Notes under the pieces: model-generated
Told to the model about the DNA's origin: nothing
Database searches by the model: none
Seen by the model: only the letters and a program-made list of their open reading frames with translations
Made by a program: the position numbers and the translations under genes
Shown: positions 13,664-22,844 of the stretch, piece by piece
Numbering within the stretch: the stretch's first letter is position 1
Layout of the letters: each line of letters begins with the position of its first letter
Assembly (NCBI GenBank): GCA_900542145.1
Contig: UQMF01000004.1
Coordinates: 1-64,000 of the forward strand
Origin: an uncultured Oscillospiraceae bacterium
Lineage (GTDB): Bacteria > Bacillota > Clostridia > Oscillospirales > Ruminococcaceae
Direction: 5' to 3'
Length of the DNA: 64,000 nt

Positions 13664-14668
13664 TTATGTGCTCTTGTCGCCGGTGGATTCTCTTAGTATC
13701 AGCCGGTGTGGGAGTTTATATGTATTGTTATCCTTGACATCGGATTTTATGTTGCCGATAAGCTTTTCGATGACCGCTTTTCCCTGGAGGTAGCATGGCT
13801 GTTCGACCGTTGTCAGATGCGGAATGAACATATGCGAGTAGGCGATGTTGTCGAATCCGAAGAAAAGCACGTCCTTGCCGACAGTGATTCCGTTATTGAG
13901 GGCGTATGTCATTGCGCCGATGGAAATTGTGTCCGATATCGAGAAGATAGCATCCGGGCGGTCCTTCAGCTTCATCAGGACTTCGCAGCCACGGGTGCCG
14001 CTGTCGGCGTCGTATCCGCCGTAGTAAATCAGATCCGGGTCAACTCCCAGTCCGGATTCGGTCAGCGCACGCTTGTATCCGTTCTCACGATCCACGGAGG
14101 ACTGGCTGCGCGCTTCCGTAGTGAGAAGCCCGATACGCTTCCTGCCCTTGCCGATGAGGTATTTCGTGGCGTCGTAGCCTGCCTGCTCGTTGTCGATGGT
14201 CACGCACAGTATGTCGCAGTCGTCCAGCCTTTCAAGGCACATCGCGAGGGAGTACTTCTTCGCCAGTTCGGAGATGGTGCGGCTGTCCAGCTTAGGAGCC
14301 AGCAGCACGGCGCCGTCCACCGCCTTTGAGAACAGCATTCCCAGCAGGTGCATTTCATGCTCGGGGTCGTCGCGGGTGGTGGCGATCAGCACATCGTATC
14401 CCTGGGAATACGCGGCGTCCTGCATTCCGCGGAGAACCTCGGAGTAGAAGCTCTGCTCAGTCGAAGCGATTATCGCAAGAATACGCTTGGTTTCGCTCTT
14501 GCGCAGGTCGCGTCCGAGAAAATTCGGACTGTATCCTAATTCCTCCACCGCCTTGTTGACAGCCTGCACGGCTTCGTCAGATACGTTCGTCTTTTTGTTC
14601 AGCACACGGGAAACCGTGGCAACAGAAACGTTGGCAGCCTTTGCCACATCTTTTATAGTAATATTCAA
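13664..14668 (-). CDS. LacI-family transcriptional regulator
   Basis: A 334-residue repressor. The N-terminal MNITIKDVAKAANVSVATVSRVLNKK is the LacI helix-turn-helix and hinge, and the rest is a periplasmic-binding-protein-like effector domain (RILAIIASTEQSFYSEVLRGMQDAA...). It probably senses a sugar. The start is TTG at 14668 behind AGAGGTGAA. It is divergent from the SEDS gene, and galactokinase lies two genes away, but which genes it controls cannot be read from the sequence. Three hairpins and a repeat follow its stop. Confidence 0.9.
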   Translation of the reverse strand: MNITIKDVAKAANVSVATVSRVLNKKTNVSDEAVQAVNKAVEELGYSPNFLGRDLRKSETKRILAIIASTEQSFYSEVLRGMQDAAYSQGYDVLIATTRDDPEHEMHLLGMLFSKAVDGAVLLAPKLDSRTISELAKKYSLAMCLERLDDCDILCVTIDNEQAGYDATKYLIGKGRKRIGLLTTEARSQSSVDRENGYKRALTESGLGVDPDLIYYGGYDADSGTRGCEVLMKLKDRPDAIFSISDTISIGAMTYALNNGITVGKDVLFFGFDNIAYSHMFIPHLTTVEQPCYLQGKAVIEKLIGNIKSDVKDNNTYKLPHRLILRESTGDKST

Positions 14669-14941
14669 TTCGGGTTCACCTCTTCGGTCCGTTTGTCTAT
14701 ATTAATATAATACACGAAAAGTTAATCGTTTTCAATTGGCAAAATAGACAAAAATCTATTCCACATTGCATTTTTGCATTTTAACAGAGGTTACTTTTGG
14801 AAAACGTGCAGAAATTGGCACTGCCTTCCGGCACATCAGTACGGGGTGTTGTCAAAAAAGCCGAAGATTTTCAGAATAACCGGGTGTTTTTATTAAGAAT
14901 GGCGAAAATTTGTGTCACGGAAAAATTAACAGTGATTCATC

Positions 14942-14970
14942 TTGCAAAAGCCGGAAAAAGAGTATATAAT
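14942..14970 (+). promoter_or_regulatory. Promoter of the SEDS gene
   Basis: TTGCAA (14942-14947), a 17-bp spacer and TATAAT (14965-14970). It is the only strong signal in the 370-bp gap 14669-15039, which has no convincing gene. The left half of that gap should also carry the lacI promoter. Confidence 0.7.
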
Positions 14971-15039
14971 ATAAAATGTATACGAATAATTCGGCAGGGC
15001 GGCCGTGCGGCTCCCTGATTTAATATACGGGTATTATGA

Positions 15040-16182
15040 ATGAAAACTGTTCTCAAGTGGCTGGGAGGGTACTTCCGGCATATTGACTGGATACTTATGC
15101 TGATCTGCCTGTGCATTTCGGCATTTGATATCTATGTTATGATGGCGCTGAACCAGATCGGGTATATCAAGCAGGACTATATAGATACCCAGCTGGTCGC
15201 CTGCGGTATCGGCGTAGGCGCCGCCCTTATAATCGGAATGATAGACTACAAGAAGCTGGCGAAATGCTGGTTCGTTTATGCCCCGGTCGCGGTGATACTA
15301 CAGCTGCTGCTGTTCACTTCGCTGGGTATTACCAGAGCCGGCGACCTGGCGTGGCTCAATCTCGGGTTCACGACGATCCAGCCGTCGGAGATACTCAAGC
15401 TGGCATTTATCCTGTCGCTGGCGTGGCATATAGCCAAGCTGGGCGATAAGATGAATACTCTGCCGCATTTCCTGCTGCTGTGCGCGCATTTCATGGTTCC
15501 GTTCGGGATTATCATGGTACAGGGCGACGCAGGTTCTGCGCTGGTTTTCCTCTTTATATTCATCTGTATGATGTTCGCCGGAGGAATGTCCTGGAAATAC
15601 ATCATCGCAGGATTGATGGCGGTTCCGGCGGTGGGATACGTTGCCTGGAACTTCGTTATGGAGGATCACCACAGAAGAAGATTCGAGCTTATCTGGGATA
15701 CAGAACTCCAGGAGGCGGAACGTCTGGGAAGCTATCTTCAGCAGTACAATGCCAAAATTGCCATGGGCTCGGGTCAGCTGACGGGTCTGGGGACGCACTC
15801 CGACGCTTTCTACACCTATGTTCCGGAGGGCTACAACGATTTTATCTTCGCGTACATCGGCATGGTGTTCGGATTCATCGGCTGCATGGCGGTCGTTATT
15901 GCATTGGCGGTCATGTGCCTGAAGATTCTATCCGACGCTTCACTGGCGATAGACCCCCTTGGTAAACTCATCTGCGTGGGCGTTTTCGCAATGTTCCTGT
16001 TCCACTGCATCATCAATATTGCGATGGTGCTTTCCGTTGGCCCGGTGGTGGGGATCCCGCTGCCGTTTGTCAGCGCCGGAGGTACGTCGCTGGTCATGTG
16101 TTACGCTTCTCTGGGTCCGGTGCTTTCGGTGGTATCACACCGGGAAAAGAAAAAGCACATGTTCTATCAGGAAAAGGAATGA
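15040..16182 (+). CDS. SEDS-family peptidoglycan polymerase (RodA/FtsW-like)
   Basis: A 380-residue polytopic membrane protein of the SEDS family, glycosyltransferases that polymerise lipid II with a class B PBP partner. About ten transmembrane helices are visible. Conserved blocks are GARRWL-like GDLAWLNLGFTTIQPSEILKLAFI, the MVQGDAGSALVF segment with the key Asp, and the C-terminal GIPLPFVSAGGTSLVMCYASLG. The PSE and FVSAGGTS motifs make the family certain. RodA versus FtsW cannot be settled, as no PBP gene is adjacent. It has its own promoter. Confidence 0.88.
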   Translation: MKTVLKWLGGYFRHIDWILMLICLCISAFDIYVMMALNQIGYIKQDYIDTQLVACGIGVGAALIIGMIDYKKLAKCWFVYAPVAVILQLLLFTSLGITRAGDLAWLNLGFTTIQPSEILKLAFILSLAWHIAKLGDKMNTLPHFLLLCAHFMVPFGIIMVQGDAGSALVFLFIFICMMFAGGMSWKYIIAGLMAVPAVGYVAWNFVMEDHHRRRFELIWDTELQEAERLGSYLQQYNAKIAMGSGQLTGLGTHSDAFYTYVPEGYNDFIFAYIGMVFGFIGCMAVVIALAVMCLKILSDASLAIDPLGKLICVGVFAMFLFHCIINIAMVLSVGPVVGIPLPFVSAGGTSLVMCYASLGPVLSVVSHREKKKHMFYQEKE

Positions 16183-16275
16183 CCCCACGGAATTTCCCGG
16201 ACAGGCAGTCGCCTGAAATCGAAATCGGCATTATGCAGCACAGCTGTTAATATAACCAACGAAAGGTAAGACCAA

Positions 16276-17529
16276 ATGAAACCTGTAATCTCAACCATCA
16301 AGGATATTTACCCTGCAAGCCAGGCGGAATCCCAGAAGCAGCGCTACAAGGCGGCTGTTGCGGCGTTCGCAGAGCATTTTGGTTCAGTGGGGGAGCACCG
16401 TTTCTTTTCCGCGCCGGGCAGAACCGAGATCTGCGGAAATCACACCGACCATAACCACGGCAAGGTGTTCGCCGCAAGCGTGAACCTGGACGTGATCGCA
16501 GTCGTAGAACCGACCGACGACGGAATGATCGTCATCAAGTCCGAGGGATTCCCGGAGGACAGCATTGACATTTCCGCGCTGGACGTTGTGGAGAGCGAGA
16601 AGAACACCTCTGCGTCCCTTATCCGCGGCGTTGCTGCCGGATTCGTCAAGGACGGCTATAAGATCGGCGGATTCCGCGCGTACACCACGTCTGACGTAAT
16701 GAAGGGCAGCGGACTATCCTCCTCTGCGGCGTTCGAGGTGCTGGTCGGGACTATCCTTTCCCACCTTTACAACGGCGGTCAGATCAGCCCGGTAAAGGTA
16801 GCGCAGATCTCCCAGTACGCCGAGAACGTGTATTTCGGCAAACCCTCCGGTCTGATGGATCAGATGGCTTCCTCCGTTGGCGGATTCATCGCCATCGACT
16901 TCAAGGACACCGAAAGTCCCATCATCGAGAGCGTTCCGGCGGATTTTGAAAAGTTCGGTCATGCGCTGTGCATAGTTGACGCCAAGGGCGATCATGCGGA
17001 TCTGACGGACGAATACGCCGCTATTCCGCGCGAGATGAAGGCGGTTGCCGGTTATTTCACCTGCGACACGCTGCGTCAGCTTTCCAAGGACGACATCATG
17101 TTGAATATACGCGTTCTGCGCGAACAGTTCGGCGACCGTGCGGTGCTGCGCTCCATTCACTTCTTCGATGAGAACGAGCGTGTTGACAAGGTGGTGCATG
17201 CTCTGAAATCCGGCAGCTTCGAGGATTTCCTCTCCAGCGTGAAGGAGTCCGGCGACAGCTCCTTCAAGTACCTCCAGAATATTTACGCGGCTTCCGACGT
17301 GAAGCACCAGTGCCTTTCCATCGCGCTGAACGTGGCTGAATATTCACTGCACCGCAAGGGCGCTTGCAGAGTACACGGCGGTGGATTCGCAGGCACAATC
17401 CAGGCTTTCGTTCCGCTGGATATGCTCCAGCAGTTCAAGATGAACATCGAGAGGACTTTCGGCAGCGGTTCCTGCCATGTGCTGAGTGTTCGCCCGGTCG
17501 GCGGCACGGAGGTTACTGTCGAGGAATAA
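16276..17529 (+). CDS. galK: Galactokinase
   Basis: A 417-residue GHMP kinase that makes galactose-1-phosphate, the first step of the Leloir pathway. The galactokinase signature is FSAPGRTEICGNHTDHNHGKV, the ATP-binding GHMP motif is KGSGLSSSAAFEV, and the C-terminal motif is GACRVHGGGFAGTIQAF. It has a GAAAGG ribosome site and is not followed by galT or galE in this window. It is a single gene ending before the convergent hflX. A LacI-type regulator two genes away could respond to galactose, which is speculative. Confidence 0.93.
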   Translation: MKPVISTIKDIYPASQAESQKQRYKAAVAAFAEHFGSVGEHRFFSAPGRTEICGNHTDHNHGKVFAASVNLDVIAVVEPTDDGMIVIKSEGFPEDSIDISALDVVESEKNTSASLIRGVAAGFVKDGYKIGGFRAYTTSDVMKGSGLSSSAAFEVLVGTILSHLYNGGQISPVKVAQISQYAENVYFGKPSGLMDQMASSVGGFIAIDFKDTESPIIESVPADFEKFGHALCIVDAKGDHADLTDEYAAIPREMKAVAGYFTCDTLRQLSKDDIMLNIRVLREQFGDRAVLRSIHFFDENERVDKVVHALKSGSFEDFLSSVKESGDSSFKYLQNIYAASDVKHQCLSIALNVAEYSLHRKGACRVHGGGFAGTIQAFVPLDMLQQFKMNIERTFGSGSCHVLSVRPVGGTEVTVEE

Positions 17530-17559
17530 AGCCTTGCTCAGGCGGATAAATTCCGAATT

Positions 17560-17583
17560 GAAAAAGTGGGGCTTTCGCCCCAC
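17560..17583 (-). terminator. hflX terminator
   Basis: GTGGGGC (17566-17572) pairs with GCCCCAC (17577-17583) around TTTC; on the minus strand the stem runs into TTTTTC. It lies 5 bp past the hflX stop codon and probably also slows galK transcripts. Confidence 0.8.
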
Positions 17584-17587
17584 CTGA

Positions 17588-18820
17588 TCATTCGGTTTTG
17601 TACTGTTCCATATGGGTTATGAGCATCTGGTCAACCAGCGCATCCACGAGTACGCCGTTTTCGGTGTATTCCTCGCTGAACACCTTTCCGTTCTCGCGCA
17701 GCTTCGCCGTATAGCCCGCCTTGTCGTAGGGAAGCAGCAGCTTCATGCGCTTTGCGGTTTCCGGGAGGTTCGCGGCGATCACCTGCAGCAGGCGGTCAAT
17801 GCCCTGGCTGTTTTTCGCGCTGATCTTGACGGTGGTGCTGTTCTCCGGGATATGCTCGGCGAGCAGGTCGCACTTGTTCAGCACGGTGACCACCGGAATT
17901 TCAGCGGCGCCGAGGTCCGCGAGGGTTCTCAGTGTCACTTCCGCCTTTTCAGCGGCTTCCGGGTCGGCGGCGTCGCAGACGTGAATTATGATATCTGCGC
18001 TTGCGGCTTCCTCCAGGGTGGATTTGAACGCTTCCACCAGGTGGTGCGGCAGGCGGCGGATTAGTCCCACGGTGTCGATGAGCAGCAGGCTGCGCCCGTC
18101 CGGGAGCTCGATGGAGCGCGCAGTCGGGTCGAGGGTCGCAAAAAGCTTGTCCTCGGCGAGCACACCGGCTCCGGTCAGCAGATTCAGCAGGGTGGATTTA
18201 CCGGCGTTTGTGTAGCCGACTATCGCGCCTACCTGCACGCTGTCCTTCTTGCGGCGCGTGCGCGTGAATCCGCGGCGCTCCTCAAGTTCCTTCAGTTCTG
18301 CGGAAAGCTTGTCGATACGCCTGCGGATATGCCGGCGGTCGGTTTCAAGCTGGGTTTCGCCAGGTCCCCTGGTGCCGATTCCGCCGCCCAGTCTGGACAG
18401 CGAAGCGCCGATTCCCATAAGCCGCGGCAGGCGGTATTTCAGCTGTGCCAGCTCGACTTGCAGCTTGCCCTCCCGGGAAACTGCACGTCCGGCGAAGATG
18501 TCGAGAATGAGCATTGTCCGGTCGATTACCCGGACGTCGGTTTCGTCCTCGACATTGCGTATCTGGGACGCGGTCAGTTCGCAGTCGAATATCAGAAGCT
18601 CCGCGCCAAGTGAGCCGCAAAGCTCCCTGACCTCCGCAAGCTTGCCTTCGCCGATGACGGTGGCTGCTTCGTAGGCCTCGCGCTTCTGGATAACGCGCGC
18701 AAGCTCCTCCGCTCCGGCGGTCTGAGCAAGCTCCGCGAGTTCGTCCATCGAGCTTTCGGCGTCGTATTCTCCGGTGTCCGCACCGATGAGTATCGCCCGT
18801 GTGAGATGTTTTTCTTCCAT
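17588..18820 (-). CDS. hflX: GTPase HflX
   Basis: A 410-residue ribosome-associated GTPase that splits stalled or dormant ribosomes. The N-terminal HflX domain contains the GGxGxRGPGETQLETDRR loop (here GGGIGTRGPGETQLETDRRH). The G domain has G1 GYTNAGKSTLLN, G3 DTVGLI and G4 NKCD, followed by a short C-terminal domain. The length is typical. A perfect TTGACA/TATAAT promoter on the minus strand (18938-18910) drives it, in the divergent gap shared with nadB. Confidence 0.94.
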   Translation of the reverse strand: MEEKHLTRAILIGADTGEYDAESSMDELAELAQTAGAEELARVIQKREAYEAATVIGEGKLAEVRELCGSLGAELLIFDCELTASQIRNVEDETDVRVIDRTMLILDIFAGRAVSREGKLQVELAQLKYRLPRLMGIGASLSRLGGGIGTRGPGETQLETDRRHIRRRIDKLSAELKELEERRGFTRTRRKKDSVQVGAIVGYTNAGKSTLLNLLTGAGVLAEDKLFATLDPTARSIELPDGRSLLLIDTVGLIRRLPHHLVEAFKSTLEEAASADIIIHVCDAADPEAAEKAEVTLRTLADLGAAEIPVVTVLNKCDLLAEHIPENSTTVKISAKNSQGIDRLLQVIAANLPETAKRMKLLLPYDKAGYTAKLRENGKVFSEEYTENGVLVDALVDQMLITHMEQYKTE

Positions 18821-18900
18821 AATTACTCCTTACTCAAAACTCTGGTAACGGCAGAGTAATTCCCGTTTCTGCGTGAGTGCAGAACGTCAGTAATTACACA

Positions 18901-18938
18901 CATATCGTAATTATATCAGCAATGGTACGATATGTCAA
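18901..18938 (-). promoter_or_regulatory. hflX promoter inside a 9-bp inverted repeat
   Basis: On the minus strand TTGACA (18938-18933) and TATAAT (18915-18910) are 17 bp apart. The perfect inverted repeat CATATCGTA (18901-18909) / TACGATATG (18926-18934) brackets this promoter and lies just upstream of the nadB start. It looks like an operator for one or both divergent genes. Confidence 0.65.
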
Positions 18939-18948
18939 GGGAATTCTG

Positions 18949-20520
18949 ATGAATAATGCCGCAAGGCAGTTCAATATACACAAGCAAAAAAAGGACGAAA
19001 GTCCGAAAGAAAGGCTGATAGCTTTGAAATTCGAAAGATATGACGTGATCATCGTAGGCACCGGTATTTCCGGAATCTACACCGCGCTGAACCTCGCCCC
19101 GGACCTGAAGATACTCATGCTGTCCAAGCGTGAGCTGACTCTCTGTAATTCCGCGCTGGCGCAGGGCGGAGTCGCAGCGGTTATGGATAAGGAGAACGAC
19201 AGCTACGAGCTGCACATCAAGGACACCCTTATCGCAGGTCACTACAAGAATAACCTCGACAATGTGAAGATACTTGTCGAGCAGGGACCGACGGACGTAA
19301 TGCGCCTTAAGGACAAGTACGGCGTTGAGTTCGACCTCAAGCAGGACGGAAGCATTGAGCTCACCCGGGAGGGCGGACATTCACGCCGCCGTATCGCGCA
19401 CCACAAGGACACCACCGGATTCGAGATCGAAACCAACCTCATCAAGCAGGTGCAGGAACTCAAGAATGTTACCGTTGTCAACTGGTCGGTACTCTGCCGA
19501 CTGGAGAAGCAGGACGGAATGTTCTTCGCGGACGTACTGGCGCACAACGACGAGCCGGGCAGGCAGGAGCACCAGTATTACTGCGCTGACGCAGTAGTCC
19601 TGGCGACCGGCGGTATCGGCAGAGTTTACGATTTCACGACGAATTCCGCTATCGCCACCGGCGACGGAATCCAGCTGGCGTACAACCTGGGCGCTGAGAT
19701 AAAGAACCTCAGTTATGTGCAGTTCCACCCGACGGCGTTCGCAGACCGCAAGAACCGCGAGTGCTTCCTGGTTTCCGAGGCGGTCCGCGGCGAGGGCGCA
19801 TATCTGCTGAACTGTCACAAGGAGCGCTTCATGCAGAAGTACGAGCCGGAGCGCAAGGAGCTTGCTCCCCGTGACGTGGTTTCCGAGTGCATGATGAAGG
19901 AGCAGGCTCTCACCGGAAGCGACGAGTTCTGGCTGGATATCTCCTATAAGGACCCCGAATTCGTCAAGGGACACTTCCCGATGATATACAGCAAGGTGCT
20001 CGAAAAGGGCTACGACATGACCAAGGAGCCGTTTCCGGTTTACCCCTGCCAGCACTACCTCATGGGCGGAATCAACGTTGACGGCAAAGGCGCAACGAAT
20101 ATCCCCGGGCTGTATGCCGCAGGCGAATGCTCCCACACCGGCGTCCACGGAAAGAACCGCCTTGCCAGCAACTCCCTGCTGGAGGCGCTGGTATTCTCCC
20201 GGCTGATCGCCGAGGATATCACCAAGAACCGCCGCAAGGACGACCGCGCTTCCGTGGAGTATCCGATGGCTTCCCCGGAGGGCAAGCCGCTTCCGCACGG
20301 AATCCGAACCGAAATACGCCACATCATGCAGAAGGCGTACTTCATCAAGCCGAACTACGAGGAAGCAGAAAAGGGACTGGCGCGCATTAAGGAGCTGAAG
20401 GACCAGGTATACAACGGCGGCTATGAGATCACCGCAGATTATGTTGAAACCAAGTCCCTGGTGACCGTGGCGTACATAATCCTCTCCGAGGTACTTGAAA
20501 GGAAGGGTAAGGACGAATGA
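18949..20520 (+). CDS. nadB: L-aspartate oxidase NadB
   Basis: A 523-residue FAD enzyme that oxidises aspartate to iminoaspartate, the first step of de novo NAD synthesis. The dinucleotide-binding motif is VIIVGTGISGIYTAL. SALAQGGVAAV and the substrate-site REGGHSRRRIAHHKDTTG are characteristic, and FHPTAF and GGINVDGKGATNIPGLYAAGE are flavoprotein blocks. I chose the ATG at 18949 (AAGGGA 7 nt upstream). Longer starts overlap the promoter and inverted repeat. The stop overlaps nadC (ATGA). nadA is not next to it. Confidence 0.93.
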   Translation: MNNAARQFNIHKQKKDESPKERLIALKFERYDVIIVGTGISGIYTALNLAPDLKILMLSKRELTLCNSALAQGGVAAVMDKENDSYELHIKDTLIAGHYKNNLDNVKILVEQGPTDVMRLKDKYGVEFDLKQDGSIELTREGGHSRRRIAHHKDTTGFEIETNLIKQVQELKNVTVVNWSVLCRLEKQDGMFFADVLAHNDEPGRQEHQYYCADAVVLATGGIGRVYDFTTNSAIATGDGIQLAYNLGAEIKNLSYVQFHPTAFADRKNRECFLVSEAVRGEGAYLLNCHKERFMQKYEPERKELAPRDVVSECMMKEQALTGSDEFWLDISYKDPEFVKGHFPMIYSKVLEKGYDMTKEPFPVYPCQHYLMGGINVDGKGATNIPGLYAAGECSHTGVHGKNRLASNSLLEALVFSRLIAEDITKNRRKDDRASVEYPMASPEGKPLPHGIRTEIRHIMQKAYFIKPNYEEAEKGLARIKELKDQVYNGGYEITADYVETKSLVTVAYIILSEVLERKGKDE

Positions 20521-21356
20521 TACTTTTACCGTTTTACGTTGACGACATTATTAAGACAGCGCTGACTGAGGACATCAACTATATCGACAGCACCGCCGAC
20601 CTGCTTATCCCGGAGGACAGCATTTCCTCCGCGTACTTCATGTCCAAGGCGGACGGCGTTCTGTGCGGACTTGAGGTAGCCCTGCGCGTATTCACGATAC
20701 TCGATCCGGAAATGAAGATAGAGTGCCATTTCAAGGACGGCGACAAGGTGAAGTACGGCGATATCATCGCGGAATTCAGCGGTCACACCCGTCTTATGCT
20801 CAAGGCTGAGCGTACTTCGCTGAATATCCTCCAGCACATGAGCGGCATTTCCACCTACACCAACAAGTGCGTGGAGCTCGTCAAGGGAACCAACGCCAGC
20901 ATTGCGGATACCCGCAAGACCCTGCCGGGACTCCGTCCGCTCCAGAAGTATGCGGTTACAGTCGGCGGCGGCAGAAACCACCGCTACAACCTGACTGACG
21001 CGGCAATGCTCAAGGATAACCACATCGACGCCTACGGCGGAATCACCCCGGCTGTCAATGCGCTCCGCCAGAAGGCAGGGCACATGCTCCAGATCGAGGT
21101 GGAAACCCGGAATCTTGACGAGGTTCAGGAAGCCGTGGACTGCGGCGTGAATGTCATCATGCTCGACAACATGGACTGCTCCACCATGGCGCAGGCGGTG
21201 AAGCTCGTAAACGGACGCGCAAAGCTGGAAGCGAGCGGCAACGTCACCATGGAGAATATCCGCGAGGTCGCAGAAACAGGCGTGGATATCATTTCGCTTG
21301 GCGCGCTCACCCACAGCGTAAAGGCGTTTGATATTTCGATGAAGTGGAAGAAGTAA
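20517..21356 (+). CDS. nadC: Nicotinate-nucleotide pyrophosphorylase NadC
   Basis: A 279-residue quinolinate phosphoribosyltransferase, which converts quinolinate and PRPP to nicotinate mononucleotide. Conserved blocks are LNILQHMSGIST, ADTRKTLPGLRPLQKYAV, GGGRNHRYNLTDAAMLKDNH and, near the end, EASGNVTMENIREVAETGVD. It is translationally coupled to nadB and ends at a strong terminator, so the operon is nadBC only. Confidence 0.95.
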   Translation: MILLPFYVDDIIKTALTEDINYIDSTADLLIPEDSISSAYFMSKADGVLCGLEVALRVFTILDPEMKIECHFKDGDKVKYGDIIAEFSGHTRLMLKAERTSLNILQHMSGISTYTNKCVELVKGTNASIADTRKTLPGLRPLQKYAVTVGGGRNHRYNLTDAAMLKDNHIDAYGGITPAVNALRQKAGHMLQIEVETRNLDEVQEAVDCGVNVIMLDNMDCSTMAQAVKLVNGRAKLEASGNVTMENIREVAETGVDIISLGALTHSVKAFDISMKWKK

Positions 21357-21369
21357 AATAAATGCAAAG

Positions 21370-21402
21370 CGGCTGTTCGTTTAATGCGAACAGCCGTTTT
21401 TT
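21370..21402 (+). terminator. nadBC terminator
   Basis: CGGCTGTTCG (21370-21379) pairs with CGAACAGCCG (21387-21396), followed by TTTTTT. Confidence 0.92.
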
Positions 21403-21416
21403 ATTCATGCGGATGG

Positions 21417-21851
21417 TTAGTCAAAGAATGATACGCACATCACATAATCGTCGCCGTCTTTCGCCAGCCCGATTATTGCCGCGTAAGTCTCGCCGTCGTA
21501 AACGTTATAGTAGGTCGAACCTTCTACCTTTTCAAGCGTTAAGCCGGAACTCATAACATCAGCCATGTATATCTGCATTGCTGCAACAGCCGCTTCCGAA
21601 TCAGATGAAAGCGAATAATAGTATATCTCGTTATCTTCCTTGATAAACTCCGCTCCAAGCGACTCGGAGGGTTTCGGCATTTTGGAATTTTCCGCAAAGT
21701 ATTCTTTTTCTTCTGCCGACTCGACAGACGATGTGTTTTCTACTGAACTCTGTTCTGCGGAGGATAAAACGCTTTCATTGTTATTTCCACATGCCGTAAG
21801 GCAGGGCACCATTACAGCGCAAATTGCCAGAAGCGAAATGACCTTTTTCAT
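21417..21851 (-). CDS. Lipoprotein of unknown function
   Basis: A 144-residue protein with a lipoprotein signal (MKKVISLLAICAVMVPCLTAC; lipobox LTAC), a Ser/Glu-rich linker (SSAEQSSVENTSSVESAEEK) and an alpha/beta outer domain (FIKEDNEIYYYSLSSDSEAAVAAMQIYM ... CVSFFD). It would be anchored to the outer face of the membrane. No family is recognised. I chose the ATG at 21851 since it begins the signal peptide. Confidence 0.8.
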   Translation of the reverse strand: MKKVISLLAICAVMVPCLTACGNNNESVLSSAEQSSVENTSSVESAEEKEYFAENSKMPKPSESLGAEFIKEDNEIYYYSLSSDSEAAVAAMQIYMADVMSSGLTLEKVEGSTYYNVYDGETYAAIIGLAKDGDDYVMCVSFFD

Positions 21852-22024
21852 CGTAACTACTCCTTTATTGTGCATATTTTACTGCATAAAATCTCTGCAA
21901 CACATAGAAATTTTATGTTTTTTCTTATTATATCACAGAATATTCTATCTGTCAAGTGGATATTCTTGTTGTTAGATAGTTTTTATTTATGGCGTATCCT
22001 GATATCATGTAATAGGGTGATATA

Positions 22025-22345
22025 ATGACGATAGATTACACAGAGGTCGGCAAGCGCATTGCTGCGCGCCGAAAGGAACTCGGACTGAAACAATATCAGG
22101 TCTGTGAGATGATAGATGTCAACTACAAATACCTTTCCAATCTGGAAACAGGGCGTTCAGCGCCGAGCCTTGAACTTGTAATGAGCCTTTGCCGTGCGCT
22201 TGATACGACTCCGGATTATCTGCTGACCGGAACGGACAGACCGCGTCAGACTCCTGAAGATATCTCAGAAAAAATCAAGAAGCTGAGCGATAGTAACCGT
22301 CAGCTTCTTGATGGGATAATCAATTTGATGTTGGACCGGCAATAA
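22025..22345 (+). CDS. XRE-family transcriptional regulator
   Basis: A 106-residue protein with an N-terminal XRE helix-turn-helix (VGKRIAARRKELGLKQYQVCEMIDVNYKYLSNLETGRSAPSLELVMSLCRALDTTPDYLL) and a short helical tail. It is a single gene with no phage-like neighbours. Its target is unknown. It ends at a perfect 20-bp palindrome followed by ATTTTATT. Confidence 0.88.
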   Translation: MTIDYTEVGKRIAARRKELGLKQYQVCEMIDVNYKYLSNLETGRSAPSLELVMSLCRALDTTPDYLLTGTDRPRQTPEDISEKIKKLSDSNRQLLDGIINLMLDRQ

Positions 22346-22350
22346 TTGGT

Positions 22351-22376
22351 AAGGTGGAATATTCCACCTTATTTTA
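22351..22376. terminator. Perfect palindrome terminator
   Basis: AAGGTGGAATATTCCACCTT (22351-22370) is a perfect 20-bp palindrome followed by ATTTTATT. It lies between the convergent XRE and hypothetical genes and can serve both. Confidence 0.75.
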
Positions 22377-22829
22377 TTAATGCGGTAATTTCATCTGAGC
22401 CAGCTGTGGGAATTCCCGGCTGCGTATCTCGGCGATACGGTTGTCTATGCGGCTGCGCGTGATTCCAGGGAGGTCATCGAATATCGGCTCCACACCGAAG
22501 AATGCGGAAGCGACCACCGCGCCGAAAGCGTTTGCGTCCACCTCGGAGGGCTGTAGGCTGAATTCCCTCAGGGGAAGCTTCTCCCGGGACTGATAGATTC
22601 CGAAGTAGTGCTCCGTGTCAGTGCGGCGCTGCCATTCCTTACGCAGCTGGAATGCTGCGGAGAACAGTTGGTCGAGGGACGGATTCTTCAGCTTCCGCAG
22701 GTAAAGCTGCTTTCCGTCCGGAGTGAGCCGCGCGTGCTCGCCGGGCTGTAGGGCGGAATCGTTATAGAACACCGCCGGCATGGGAATATCCAGCATTCCG
22801 CAGATCATCTTGATGTAGTTGTTTATCAT
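22377..22829 (-). CDS. Protein of unknown function
   Basis: A 150-residue soluble protein (MINNYIKMICGMLDIPMPAV ... REFPQLAQMKLPH). LDQLFSAAFQLRKEWQRRTD and EVDANAFGAVVASAFFGV are the best-defined segments; the latter resembles a helix seen in phage or metallopeptidase-like ImmA neighbours but lacks HExxH. It starts 16 bp after the radical SAM stop and is probably in one operon with it. No family is recognised. Confidence 0.65.
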   Translation of the reverse strand: MINNYIKMICGMLDIPMPAVFYNDSALQPGEHARLTPDGKQLYLRKLKNPSLDQLFSAAFQLRKEWQRRTDTEHYFGIYQSREKLPLREFSLQPSEVDANAFGAVVASAFFGVEPIFDDLPGITRSRIDNRIAEIRSREFPQLAQMKLPH

Positions 22830-22844
22830 AGTCCACCTCAGAAT

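Noticed and set aside
14797..15018. 73-codon open frame upstream of the SEDS gene
   Set aside because: It begins 180 bp upstream and covers the TTGCAA/TATAAT promoter; it has no Shine-Dalgarno and no family likeness.
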